Shown here piece after piece: positions 7,441 to 15,168 of a stretch of 40,538 bases of DNA. This DNA is from Oscillospiraceae bacterium (lineage in GTDB: Bacteria > Bacillota > Clostridia > TANB77 > CAG-508). The stretch spans positions 1 through 40,538 of the forward strand of contig WRFS01000018.1 of NCBI GenBank assembly GCA_009778695.1. The letters are read 5' to 3'. The notes beneath the pieces were generated by a model. The model had not been told where the DNA came from. It made no database searches and worked only from the letters and a program-made list of their open reading frames with translations. Made by a program: the position numbers and the translations under genes. Every line of letters starts with the position of its first letter. Positions within the stretch are counted from its first letter, which is position 1.

Positions 7441-9210
7441 ATGAATAAAAAATCAAAAAATTTTATGTATGCGATGGCTATATCTGGCAGTATATGGATT
7501 TTTCCAATAGGTATAAGCACCATTACATCAGATTGGTTCACTGATTTACCATATATAAAAAATACAGAAATGTTAAATTTATATTTGAAAGAATCAAAAA
7601 ATGCAGGAATAATTCATGAATATTCTAAAGAAGAAAGAGATTCATTATATAATGATGCCGCTGATATAATTTCAAAAAAGTATGGCAGAGTAATAGAAAA
7701 ACAAGAAATATTGAATAGGTTAAATGAAAAAGGAAGTGCATATTATGCAGATGTTGCAAAATTTGCTGGATACTACAGAAATTCAAATATTTTTTTAGCG
7801 GAGTTTTGTTATGAAATAGTAAAGAAAAATACGCTCCATGAAATAATACATAAAATACAATTTTCAAAAGGATTTATTATAAAAGATTATATAGAAATGC
7901 CAGGGTTTATTGAGGGCGCAACAGAAAGTATGGCAATAGATGCTTTTTCAGATAGACAAAGAAGCAGGGACGAAATAAATTCGATTAATTCAAATCTTAC
8001 AAATAGTACAATGTATGGTTATGAGGTCCTTATTGTGAGGCAAATGGGTGCTTTGTTAGGAGATAGCAAGTTATTAGAAGAATTCACATTAAATGGAGAT
8101 AAATCTTTTTTAAATGAATTTGAGAAACAATATGGAAAAGATTTATTAAAAAAACTTATTAGTTTTACGAATTTCGCATATGAGTTTAAAGATGAAAGAC
8201 ATCCAGAACAGAAGTTTGAAGAAATTCAAAATCTTTTATTACAAGAAGCATTTGATAAAAAATTTGAAGTCGCTTGTCATGGAGATGAAGCGAGTTTAAC
8301 CGCATATCTTACAGAATTAAATGACTTTAAATCTGTAAGAGGAGAAATAGAAGGTGGCATTTTTAATAAAAATTATAAAGGAGATTATTATAAGGATTAT
8401 TATAATGGTAAACTTTCAAAAATAGCAAAAATATTTGATGAAAGAAAGTATAATAAAAAAATATTAAAAGATTTTGACTATAATAAAAAAGAAGCTGAAA
8501 GATCTATTGAATTTACAGCTATGGTTACGGTGATGACGATGGAAGAGCCAATATCTAATCTTGAAGAACAAAAAAATATAGAGAGAATAAAAAATGGGAA
8601 TTATCCAAAAGAACAAATTCCACAAATATTATTAAAAGAGTTATTTGATAATAAATTTAAAAGTATAAAAAATGAAATAGATGCAATGAGTAAGTTTAAA
8701 GATTTGATAAATCATAGGGGGATTGTGGGAAAAGAAGCATATAAGGAGTATTATATCAATCAATTTTCAAAAGTAGAAGAATTATTTAAGAAAAAAGGGT
8801 ATAATTTGAATGCATTAAAATACTTTCAGTATGACAGAGTTGAAGAAGTGTTAAAACATCCTGCAGATGAAGATGCTGATGTTCCATATACTCAAGGAAC
8901 AGATTCTAAATACAAATTACAAAATCAAATGTTTGAATTTCGTAAAAAAAGTATAAAAGAAAGAATTACAGAAGTTTCGTCGAAAGTAATAGATTTTTTT
9001 AAAAACTTAACAAATAAAACACCTAAGTTAGATTCGCCCAAAACCTCGGAGTTATTAAATTCACCTAAAAAAGAAGGTAAAATCTGGGATTTTGCAACCT
9101 CTATAAAAGTGGATGGAAAAACATTGGGGCAAAATCCTTATATAGAGGAACGTACATTCAAAACAAATCAATCCAATGTTCAAGAAAACTCAGATAATGA
9201 CAGGGGATAA
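7441..9210 (+). CDS. Putative zinc metalloprotease-like protein, membrane-anchored or secreted
   Basis: 589 residues; ATG preceded by CGAGG. Residues about 8-28 (FMYAMAISGSIWIFPIGIS) form a signal-anchor or signal peptide. Residues 132-137 read LHEIIH, a HExxH zinc site (His133, Glu134, His137), and 21 residues later comes GFIEGATES, the glutamate-rich 'EGxxE' segment where gluzincins place their third zinc ligand (Glu158 or Glu162). The middle has two related blocks (around LLQEAFDKKFE and LLKELFDNKFK) that look like an internal duplication. The last ~60 residues are polar and Pro/Ser-rich. I do not recognise a named family. Hydrolase function is inferred from motif spacing only. A terminator follows. 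Confidence 0.7.
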   Translation: MNKKSKNFMYAMAISGSIWIFPIGISTITSDWFTDLPYIKNTEMLNLYLKESKNAGIIHEYSKEERDSLYNDAADIISKKYGRVIEKQEILNRLNEKGSAYYADVAKFAGYYRNSNIFLAEFCYEIVKKNTLHEIIHKIQFSKGFIIKDYIEMPGFIEGATESMAIDAFSDRQRSRDEINSINSNLTNSTMYGYEVLIVRQMGALLGDSKLLEEFTLNGDKSFLNEFEKQYGKDLLKKLISFTNFAYEFKDERHPEQKFEEIQNLLLQEAFDKKFEVACHGDEASLTAYLTELNDFKSVRGEIEGGIFNKNYKGDYYKDYYNGKLSKIAKIFDERKYNKKILKDFDYNKKEAERSIEFTAMVTVMTMEEPISNLEEQKNIERIKNGNYPKEQIPQILLKELFDNKFKSIKNEIDAMSKFKDLINHRGIVGKEAYKEYYINQFSKVEELFKKKGYNLNALKYFQYDRVEEVLKHPADEDADVPYTQGTDSKYKLQNQMFEFRKKSIKERITEVSSKVIDFFKNLTNKTPKLDSPKTSELLNSPKKEGKIWDFATSIKVDGKTLGQNPYIEERTFKTNQSNVQENSDNDRG

Positions 9211-9253
9211 ATTCAGAAAATTTAATGTAAAAGAAGACTTTTACACTCCGTAA

Positions 9254-9291
9254 AAAAATAACCCCCTGTTTCACGACACTGGGTTATTTTT
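9254..9291. terminator. Bidirectional terminator between convergent genes
   Basis: AAAAATAACCC (9254-9264) pairs with GGGTTATTTTT (9281-9291), giving a T-tail on both strands. It serves the metalloprotease gene (+) and the por operon (-). A second hairpin AACCAC-TTTT-GTGGTT (about 9307-9323) lies closer to porB. Confidence 0.75.
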
Positions 9292-9376
9292 AATTTAAAT
9301 CGTGGCAAACCACTTTTGTGGTTACCGATTATCTATTTTTATTATACACATATTATTTATTTTTGTCAAATATATT

Positions 9377-10327
9377 TTACATATCCTTAGTCATTTCTTC
9401 TAATCTAAGTAATTCTTCCCATCTTTCGTCGGTTTCTTTTTGAAAAGCTTCAATCATCCATTCGTTACCCTCTTTAAACATGTGAGCAAACCTTTTTTGA
9501 GGTTTTAAAAATTCCTCTACTGGCAATTTTTTAGCTGGCTTATAATTTACAATGTATTTTCCGTTTATAACTTCATATAAAGGCCAATAGCAGGTGTCTA
9601 CTGCTAGTTTGTTTACTTGCATTAAATCTTCAGTAGGGTATACCCAACCTCTTGGGCAAGGTGCTAACACGTTTAAAAAGCATGCACCTTCCGTATAAAT
9701 TGCCTTTTCAGATTTTTCATAGATGTCTTTAAAATTTGTTATAGCAGCAGTTTGAGCAACATATGGTAAATTGTGTGCTACCATAATTTTTGTTAAATCT
9801 TTTCTAGGTTGCATTTTACCAGGGATAACTTTTCCTGCTGGAGATGTTGTTGTGTCTGCAAAATGCGGAGTTGCGGAAGAACGTTGAACGCCAGTGTTCA
9901 TGTATGCTCCGTTATCGTAGCATACGTATACCATGTCGTGCCCTCTTTCCATCGCACCAGATAGACTTTGCAATCCGATGTCGTAAGTTCCGCCATCACC
10001 ACCAAATGCAATAAATTTTGTATCTTTATCTTGTGGAAGTTTCCCAGTTTTTTTCATAACTTTATATGCTGCTTCCACACCAGATAATGTTGAGGCTGCG
10101 TTTTCAAATGCAGAGTGAATATATGAGTCTGTCCAAGAAGTGTATGGGTAAATAAATGTTGAAACTTCCATACAGCCTGTTGCATTTGATACAACAGCAA
10201 AATCTTCTTTTTTTAATGCTCTTAAAATCATTCTTGCAACTATTGGTGCACCACATCCAGCACACATTCTATGTCCTGCTGAAAATCTTGATGGTTTTTC
10301 AGTCATTACTTGTTTTAAATCATACAT
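9377..10327 (-). CDS. porB: Pyruvate (2-oxoacid):ferredoxin oxidoreductase, beta subunit
   Basis: 316 residues. Begins MYDLKQVMTEKPSRFSAGHRMCAGCGAP: the CxxC pair is one of the beta-subunit cysteines that hold the proximal 4Fe-4S cluster. The thiamine-diphosphate/Mg site is GGDGGTYDIGLQSLSGAMERG followed by VCYDNGAYMNTGVQRS, and a further conserved cysteine lies in LAPCPRGWVYP. The subunit binds TPP and decarboxylates pyruvate to acetyl-CoA with electrons going to ferredoxin. Last gene of the por operon; separated from porA by a 116-bp palindromic repeat. Pyruvate is the likely substrate, but a related 2-oxoacid cannot be excluded from sequence alone. Confidence 0.93.
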   Translation of the reverse strand: MYDLKQVMTEKPSRFSAGHRMCAGCGAPIVARMILRALKKEDFAVVSNATGCMEVSTFIYPYTSWTDSYIHSAFENAASTLSGVEAAYKVMKKTGKLPQDKDTKFIAFGGDGGTYDIGLQSLSGAMERGHDMVYVCYDNGAYMNTGVQRSSATPHFADTTTSPAGKVIPGKMQPRKDLTKIMVAHNLPYVAQTAAITNFKDIYEKSEKAIYTEGACFLNVLAPCPRGWVYPTEDLMQVNKLAVDTCYWPLYEVINGKYIVNYKPAKKLPVEEFLKPQKRFAHMFKEGNEWMIEAFQKETDERWEELLRLEEMTKDM

Positions 10328-10352
10328 AATTTTTTAATTTCCTTTCTTTGGT

Positions 10353-10468
10353 GTCATCCTGAGTACTACTTCAGAGACTTACTTACGAAGGATCTCATAT
10401 CTTATAGTAGTTGCTTACCAATAGGGGATTCTTCGCAGGATTGTCCTTGTAGTTAGGCTCAGAATGAC
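10353..10468. repeat. 116-bp palindromic (REP-like) element between porA and porB
   Basis: Terminal inverted repeats GTCATCCTGAG (10353-10363) and CTCAGAATGAC (10458-10468), 10 of 11 positions complementary, with inner GAAGGATCT and GATTCTTCGC segments. This 'GTCATyCTGAG...GAAGGATCT' form recalls intergenic palindromes common in gut bacteria. The porA stop codon (TGA, 10459-10461 on the minus strand) lies inside its arm, so the element supplies the last codons of porA. Confidence 0.6.
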
Positions 10469-11655
10469 GTGGATTCCGTTCTAACACCTACATATCTGTA
10501 TGGATTTCCGATATCGTTAGTTTCAACAATTTTCAATAAATCCGAATATACTTTTTCTATATGGTCTTGCTTAGTATCTCTACCACCAATACCATAGATG
10601 TAGTTTACAGCTTTTACTTGTGAATGTTCAAGGTATAGGGCAGAGGTAATGTCTGTGTATAATGCACCACCTGTAGCATTTAAAGGGTCTGCTTTATCTA
10701 GTATGGCTACAGCTTTTAAGTGAGAAAGTGCTTGTGCTATTTCTTTTGCAGGGAATGGTCTAAATACTCGCAATTTTAATACTCCAGCTTTTACGCCAGT
10801 TTTCCTTAAATTGTCTGCAACAAATTTTGCTGTTCCTGCAGTTGAGTTCATACATACTATTGCTATTTCTGCATCTTGCAATTTGTATTCTTCAAATAAA
10901 CCATATTCTCTGCCTGTTAATTCTTTAAATTCTTGTGAAACTTGAAGTATTACATCTTTGGCATTACGCATAGCATCTGCTTGTTGTCTTTTATGTTCAA
11001 ATAAATATCCTTGTAAGTCTAATGGCCCAACTGAAATAGGGTTGTCTTTATTTAATAGATAATTTTCAGGATTATACGTTCCTATAAATTTTTTTACAAC
11101 ATCGTCTTCAATTAATTCAATATTTTCAATAGCATGTGAAGTAATAAATCCGTCTTGGCATACCATTAAAGGTAGTTGAACGCTTTTGTTTTCTGCTATT
11201 CTGTGTGCCATTATTAAGTTATCATATGCTTCTTGGTTGTTTTCTGAAAATAGCATAATCCAGCCAGAATCTCTAACTCCCATTGCATCTGAATGGTCGT
11301 TGTGAATGTTGAGCGGTCCAGATACTGCTCTATTTACCAATGACATAACAATTGGTAATCTTAAACTTGAAGCAATGTATATCATTTCCCACATAAATGA
11401 TAGTCCGTTTGCTGAAGTAGCAGTCATTGCTCTGCTACCAGCAGCCTGGGCACCAATGCATGCACTCATGGCACTGTGTTCACTTTCAACTGCAATGAAT
11501 TCTGTATCTACTGTTCCATTGCTGACGAATGTTGAAAAATATTGTGGAATTTCAGTTGAAGGTGTGATTGGAAATGCTGCAACTACGTCTGGATTAATTT
11601 GTTTCATTGCAACTGCTGCAGCTTCATTTCCGCTTAATCTTTCTCTAATACTCAT
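10459..11655 (-). CDS. porA: Pyruvate (2-oxoacid):ferredoxin oxidoreductase, alpha subunit
   Basis: 398 residues. Typical start SIRERLSGNEAAAVAMKQINPDVVAAFPITPSTEIPQ, then the PFOR domain I/II with VESEHSAMSACIGAQAAGSRAMTATSANGL and the alpha C-terminal transketolase-like domain (VKAGVLKLRVFRPFP). It pairs with PorB to form the TPP active site and carries the CoA-interacting domain. The C-terminus (...RTESTSF) is partly coded by the palindromic repeat downstream. Preceded on the minus strand by an AAAGGA ribosome binding site. In most clostridial por operons porD is directly followed by porA; here two unrelated small genes lie between. Confidence 0.93.
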   Translation of the reverse strand: MSIRERLSGNEAAAVAMKQINPDVVAAFPITPSTEIPQYFSTFVSNGTVDTEFIAVESEHSAMSACIGAQAAGSRAMTATSANGLSFMWEMIYIASSLRLPIVMSLVNRAVSGPLNIHNDHSDAMGVRDSGWIMLFSENNQEAYDNLIMAHRIAENKSVQLPLMVCQDGFITSHAIENIELIEDDVVKKFIGTYNPENYLLNKDNPISVGPLDLQGYLFEHKRQQADAMRNAKDVILQVSQEFKELTGREYGLFEEYKLQDAEIAIVCMNSTAGTAKFVADNLRKTGVKAGVLKLRVFRPFPAKEIAQALSHLKAVAILDKADPLNATGGALYTDITSALYLEHSQVKAVNYIYGIGGRDTKQDHIEKVYSDLLKIVETNDIGNPYRYVGVRTESTSF

Positions 11656-11700
11656 AATTTTTTTTCCTTTCTTGGGGGACGGTTCTAAATGTAAAATTTT

Positions 11701-11967
11701 TTACATTGGGGACACCCCTTTTAAATCATTTATAGATATACTATTAAAATATAGTTCATCAGGGTCTAAATCCTCTCCAGTAGACCATTCTATATTTATA
11801 CCACTGGTTTTTACTTGTTTAAAGAGCTCTTTATTTTTTAACTTTGAGTAAAACTTTAGTTTGAAGTTTTTTTTCATATTATAAATTTTTTCTTCACCAT
11901 TATCAAAAACAACGAATAATTCATAATCATTTAATGCCTTAACACTTATAGGTTTTGGTACTATCAA
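11701..11967 (-). CDS. DUF2442 domain protein
   Basis: 88 residues. The pattern VKALNDYELFVVFDNGEEKIYNM ... FKQVKTSGINIEWSTGEDLDPDELY is that of DUF2442, a small domain with an 'IEW.tGeDl.Pd.LY' tail. The likely start is TTG at 11967, about 10 bp after a GGGGG on the minus strand. It lies 15 bp behind a DUF4160 gene; the two domains are often neighbours and are suspected, not proven, to be a toxin-antitoxin pair. The pair is inserted between porD and porA in the same orientation, so it is transcribed with the operon. Confidence 0.8.
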   Translation of the reverse strand: MIVPKPISVKALNDYELFVVFDNGEEKIYNMKKNFKLKFYSKLKNKELFKQVKTSGINIEWSTGEDLDPDELYFNSISINDLKGVSPM

Positions 11968-11982
11968 ATTTAATCAACCCCC

Positions 11983-12249
11983 TTATTTTAATGGATCTAT
12001 TTTAAAATATTCACCATCGGATTGCAAAATTTTCCATATTGCAATTAATTCATCGTGATGTATTGCAATCCAAGCATCTACCATTTTTTGCTGTTTATTA
12101 GGTAAATTACCTTCTATTAAGTTTCCATCTAAATCAATTGTTGCAGAATATTCTGCATATTCAGCATGTAAATGTGGTAGATTATGTTGAACATTATCTT
12201 TAAAAAACATTTTTATTATTATTCCATAAAACTGAGAAATTATTGGCAT
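11983..12249 (-). CDS. DUF4160 domain protein
   Basis: 88 residues. MPIISQFYGIIIKMFFKDN, then LPHLHAEYAEYSATIDLDGNLIEGNLPNKQQKMVDAWIAIHHDELIAIWK is the full DUF4160 pattern (HxHAEY, G.LP..., W...H..EL...W). Molecular activity is unknown. It starts 35 bp after porD and runs into DUF2442. Its position inside a central-metabolism operon suggests cassette insertion; co-transcription with por would give the pair constitutive expression. Confidence 0.82.
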   Translation of the reverse strand: MPIISQFYGIIIKMFFKDNVQHNLPHLHAEYAEYSATIDLDGNLIEGNLPNKQQKMVDAWIAIHHDELIAIWKILQSDGEYFKIDPLK

Positions 12250-12284
12250 ATTCTATCTCCTTTCACCATTTGTACGAACCTTTC

Positions 12285-12569
12285 TTATTCCATGGTAATT
12301 GCCTTAAAAGGGCAGACTTTTGCACAAACTCCGCAGCCTTTGCACATGTCGTAGTCAAAGTCTTCTCTTTTTTTATCAGAATTAATTGGAATTGCATCTT
12401 CTGGGCAAACAGGGAAGCAAAGCCCACATTGTGTGCATTTGTCAGTTATCCAAATTGGTTTGATTGAACGCCAATCTCCAGTTTTGAAATGTTTGGAATT
12501 TCCAGAGTCGCATATTGTTCCGCCAAGTGTAATTTTTTCGTAGGGTGTGGTCGTATCTATATTATTCAT
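12285..12569 (-). CDS. porD: Pyruvate:ferredoxin oxidoreductase, delta (ferredoxin-like) subunit
   Basis: 94 residues with two complete 4Fe-4S motifs: CTQCGLCFPVCPEDAI and CKGCGVCAKVCPFKAI. It wires electrons from the PorAB active site to external ferredoxin. Length and the N-terminal region (GDWRSIKPIWI) fit PorD. It is 20 bp after porC in the same operon. Confidence 0.93.
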   Translation of the reverse strand: MNNIDTTTPYEKITLGGTICDSGNSKHFKTGDWRSIKPIWITDKCTQCGLCFPVCPEDAIPINSDKKREDFDYDMCKGCGVCAKVCPFKAITME

Positions 12570-12589
12570 AAACTTTCGTCCTTTCTTTT

Positions 12590-13171
12590 TTATTCAATCT
12601 TCATTACATTATCCAAAGCCATTTTCAGAGCCTTCATATTGCCTTCGATAACTTCTGGTTTTTTTGCAAATTTATGCTCAAATGATTTTTGCATGTCGTC
12701 TAAAAATTCTTGTTCTGGCATAATTTGGCTTACTTTTACTATTGCTGCAAGAGTTGGTGTGTTTGGAAAATACTTACCAAGTGTTTCTATAGATATTTTT
12801 CTTGCATCAATTGTGTAAACATTACCCTTGTAGCCTTTTAATACACTTTTTAAATATTCTTTATCTTTGGTAGTATTTATAACTATGGCACCAGTCTCTT
12901 TTAAACCAGCAGTAACATCAACGCTTTCTAATAAAGTGTCATCAATTACAACAACGTAATCAGGTTGATAAATATTAGTGTGTATTGTAATAGGCTCGTC
13001 ACTGATTCTATTATATGCAGTTATTGGAGCACCCATTCTCTCAGGTCCATATTCAGGAAAGCCTTGAATATATTTTCCAGTATTAAATGAAGCGTCTGCA
13101 AGTAATAAAGAAGCTGTTTTCGCACCTTGGCCTCCTCTACCATGCCATCTAATTTCGATTAGTTTATTCAT
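12590..13171 (-). CDS. porC: Pyruvate:ferredoxin oxidoreductase, gamma subunit
   Basis: 193 residues. IRWHGRGGQGAKTASLLLADA and FPEYGPERMGAPITAYNRIS are the gamma-domain signatures of 2-oxoacid:acceptor oxidoreductases. It is the first gene of the operon. GGAGG (13178-13182, minus strand) and the promoter at 13194-13221 give a clear start. Together with porD, porA and porB it forms the four-subunit enzyme used by strict anaerobes to make acetyl-CoA and reduced ferredoxin. Confidence 0.93.
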   Translation of the reverse strand: MNKLIEIRWHGRGGQGAKTASLLLADASFNTGKYIQGFPEYGPERMGAPITAYNRISDEPITIHTNIYQPDYVVVIDDTLLESVDVTAGLKETGAIVINTTKDKEYLKSVLKGYKGNVYTIDARKISIETLGKYFPNTPTLAAIVKVSQIMPEQEFLDDMQKSFEHKFAKKPEVIEGNMKALKMALDNVMKIE

Positions 13172-13193
13172 GTGTTACCTCCACTTTCGTTAT

Positions 13194-13221
13194 TTTATAA
13201 TTAATTAATGTTGTTTGTCAA
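13194..13221 (-). promoter_or_regulatory. Promoter of the por operon
   Basis: On the minus strand: TTGACA (13221-13216), 16-bp spacer, TATAAA (13199-13194), 23 bp before the porC start. A near-consensus sigma-A promoter, fitting a highly expressed metabolic operon. Confidence 0.7.
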
Positions 13222-13258
13222 GAGGAAAATTTGTCTAATTATATCATTTAAAAAAATA

Positions 13259-13289
13259 TTGACATTAAAGTTACTTTAAGCGTTATACT
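13259..13289 (+). promoter_or_regulatory. Promoter of the prepilin-like gene
   Basis: TTGACA at 13259-13264 and TTATAC/TATACT at 13283-13289 with an 18-19 bp spacer, divergent from the por promoter. Confidence 0.5.
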
Positions 13290-13341
13290 ATAAATATGGG
13301 GGGGATTTATAATGTTTAAAAAATTTTTAGGAGGAAAACGA

Positions 13342-14994
13342 ATGAGAAAAACAAATTCTATGGCTGTAAAGAGGACAGAGAAAGAAGAATTTTATATACA
13401 AGATAAAGGAATAACATTAATAACATTAGTAATAACTGCAATAGTACTATTAATATTGGCGGGGGTATCAATAGGAGCCCTAAATATGGGATTAATAGGC
13501 AAAGTGCAACAAGGAGTGGAATCATATAATAAAACAGCAAATGAAGAATTAAATGCGGTAGACTCTGCAACTGGAGCTTTGCATAGTTTAATTAGTGCTG
13601 GAGTAAATGGTAATAAAATAATAAGCGATGGAAGTTGGAATGCAACAGTAAACACACCAAAGCTTGTAACAGGAATGACAGCAGTATATTGGGCAAAAGA
13701 TAGTTCTGGAGATATAGATACCGTAAATCCATTAAATAATACTTATGAAATAACACAAGATGATCCAAATTTCAAAGCAAAAAACTGGTATAATTATGTG
13801 GCACAAACAGGAACAACAGATGGAAAAACAAGCAGATGGGCAAATGCAAAAACAGCAGACGGAAGTTATTGGGTATGGATACCAAGATACGAGTATAAAA
13901 TAGATTATACGGGCGTAGAACAAGGAATAAATAAAGATCAAACAAAAGCGGGAACAATAGATATAAAGTTTATAAGCACAAACACGAAGGTAGGCACAGC
14001 AGGTTATACAACAGATGCAGATGGAATAACAAGAAGTACAGATGGATATATAATACATCCAGCGTTTACAAACAATGTAAACGCAGGTGGCTGGGATTCT
14101 GAAATACCAGGAATATGGGTAGCGAAATATGAAATGAGTATGGAAGATAATACAGGGGCAAGTGTAAATATATTTGGTAATACAATAGAAAATGTGGCAA
14201 TAGGAAATGTGGCAACAGGAAATACATTAATAGCAAATGGAGAAAATGATAATGGGATAAAGGCTGTAAGCAAGCCAGGAGTGACCAGTTGGAGATTTAT
14301 AAATATAGCAAATTGTTATACAAATTCATATAATTATGATAGAGTAAAAGAAAGCCATTTAATGAAACGTAGTGAATGGGGTGCGGTAGCATACTTAACT
14401 CATAGTCAATATGGAAGAAATGGAGTAGAAATAACACTAAATAGTGATAAATTATATTACACAGGAGGAGGAAACGGAGATTTATACAAAACAAGCACGA
14501 ATCAAAGTTCAACAGGTAATATAAGTGGGGTATATGATTTAAGTGGTGGAGCAAGTGAATATGCAGCAGTATTTAATAAGAAATATTCTGGAACATATTT
14601 TACAGATTCAAGTTACTTGAATACAAGTGGGGGAACTTTTGCGAGTGCAGGAGGAGATAGTACAAAATATGTAACAGCGTATAGCAACGGTACAATCACA
14701 TATAATGCAACAACTCTAGCGAATTTTACAAGCACAGGAGATGTTTCGCATATAGGAGACGGAATACATGAAGTTTGGGTAAACAGCATTTATGGATGGT
14801 TTTCTGACTATTGTTGTTTTGCTAGTTCGAGCAGTCCATTTTTACAAGATGGTAATTCTGTATCCAATTCTGTATATGCGGGTATATTTTCTTCGAATAA
14901 GATTGACGGTAGTGCCAACCGGGGGTCTCGGTTTTCGTGTGGTGCTTATTCCGTAAAAACTAAAAGCATGAATTTTTATTGTAACAATTTGTGA
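13342..14994 (+). CDS. Prepilin-like surface protein with FGE/C-type-lectin-like tail (possible DGR target)
   Basis: 550 residues from ATG 13342, which follows AGGAGG at 7 bp; the in-frame ATG at 13312 lacks a good site. Residues 22-44 read KGITLITLVITAIVLLILAGVSI: a prepilin-like cleavage point (Gly23) and helix, but without the Glu5 of classical type IV pilins. The C-terminal half resembles the formylglycine-generating-enzyme/sulfatase-modifying-factor fold (YWVWIPRYEYKIDY, IWVAKYEMSMED, MKRSEWGAVAYLT, ISGVYDLSGGASEYAA). The final ~70 residues (WFSDYCC ... SPFLQDGN ... YAGIFSS ... NRGSRFSCG) match the layout of a lectin-fold variable tail, with codon use unlike the rest of the gene. Inferred surface ligand-binding protein. 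No reverse transcriptase lies in the window. Confidence 0.7.
   Translation: MRKTNSMAVKRTEKEEFYIQDKGITLITLVITAIVLLILAGVSIGALNMGLIGKVQQGVESYNKTANEELNAVDSATGALHSLISAGVNGNKIISDGSWNATVNTPKLVTGMTAVYWAKDSSGDIDTVNPLNNTYEITQDDPNFKAKNWYNYVAQTGTTDGKTSRWANAKTADGSYWVWIPRYEYKIDYTGVEQGINKDQTKAGTIDIKFISTNTKVGTAGYTTDADGITRSTDGYIIHPAFTNNVNAGGWDSEIPGIWVAKYEMSMEDNTGASVNIFGNTIENVAIGNVATGNTLIANGENDNGIKAVSKPGVTSWRFINIANCYTNSYNYDRVKESHLMKRSEWGAVAYLTHSQYGRNGVEITLNSDKLYYTGGGNGDLYKTSTNQSSTGNISGVYDLSGGASEYAAVFNKKYSGTYFTDSSYLNTSGGTFASAGGDSTKYVTAYSNGTITYNATTLANFTSTGDVSHIGDGIHEVWVNSIYGWFSDYCCFASSSSPFLQDGNSVSNSVYAGIFSSNKIDGSANRGSRFSCGAYSVKTKSMNFYCNNL
14800..14952 (+). other. Candidate DGR variable region within the prepilin-like gene
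   Basis: By hand count, 37 of these 51 codons end in a pyrimidine, against about 20 of 41 just upstream. Codons such as TCT, TGT, TCC, TCG, CGG and GGG, rare in the rest of this A-rich gene, cluster here. Template-directed adenine mutagenesis of AAY codons would leave NNY codons like these. The segment ends about 40 bp before the stop, where a lectin-fold variable region normally sits. Confidence 0.45.
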
Positions 14995-15021
14995 ATAATA
15001 AAATATGGGAAATTATTGAAC

Positions 15022-15064
15022 ACTTTTCAACTACTTTCAACCATATTCAACTACTTTTTTCAAC
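15022..15064 (+). promoter_or_regulatory. Phased TTCAAC array upstream of the RHS toxin gene
   Basis: TTCAAC at 15026, 15036, 15046 and 15059 (spacings 10, 10 and 13 bp). The first ~33 bp is nearly identical to 24221-24252. A TATATT/TATTAT -10 at 15085-15092 follows, with no good -35, so the array occupies the place where an activator would act. A second -10 (TATAAA, 15138-15143) is nearer the gene. Confidence 0.55.
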
Positions 15065-15168
15065 TAATAAAAATGTTTTTTCCATATATTATATATGTAT
15101 GTACAAGAAAAGATTTCGTTAGAGAAAATTTTCATTGTATAAATATATATTAATAGGGGGAAGATGAT

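Noticed and set aside
13312..13341. ATG at 13312 as the start of the prepilin-like gene
   Set aside because: AGGAGG lies 7 bp before the in-frame ATG at 13342; 13312 has only a G-run at an odd distance.
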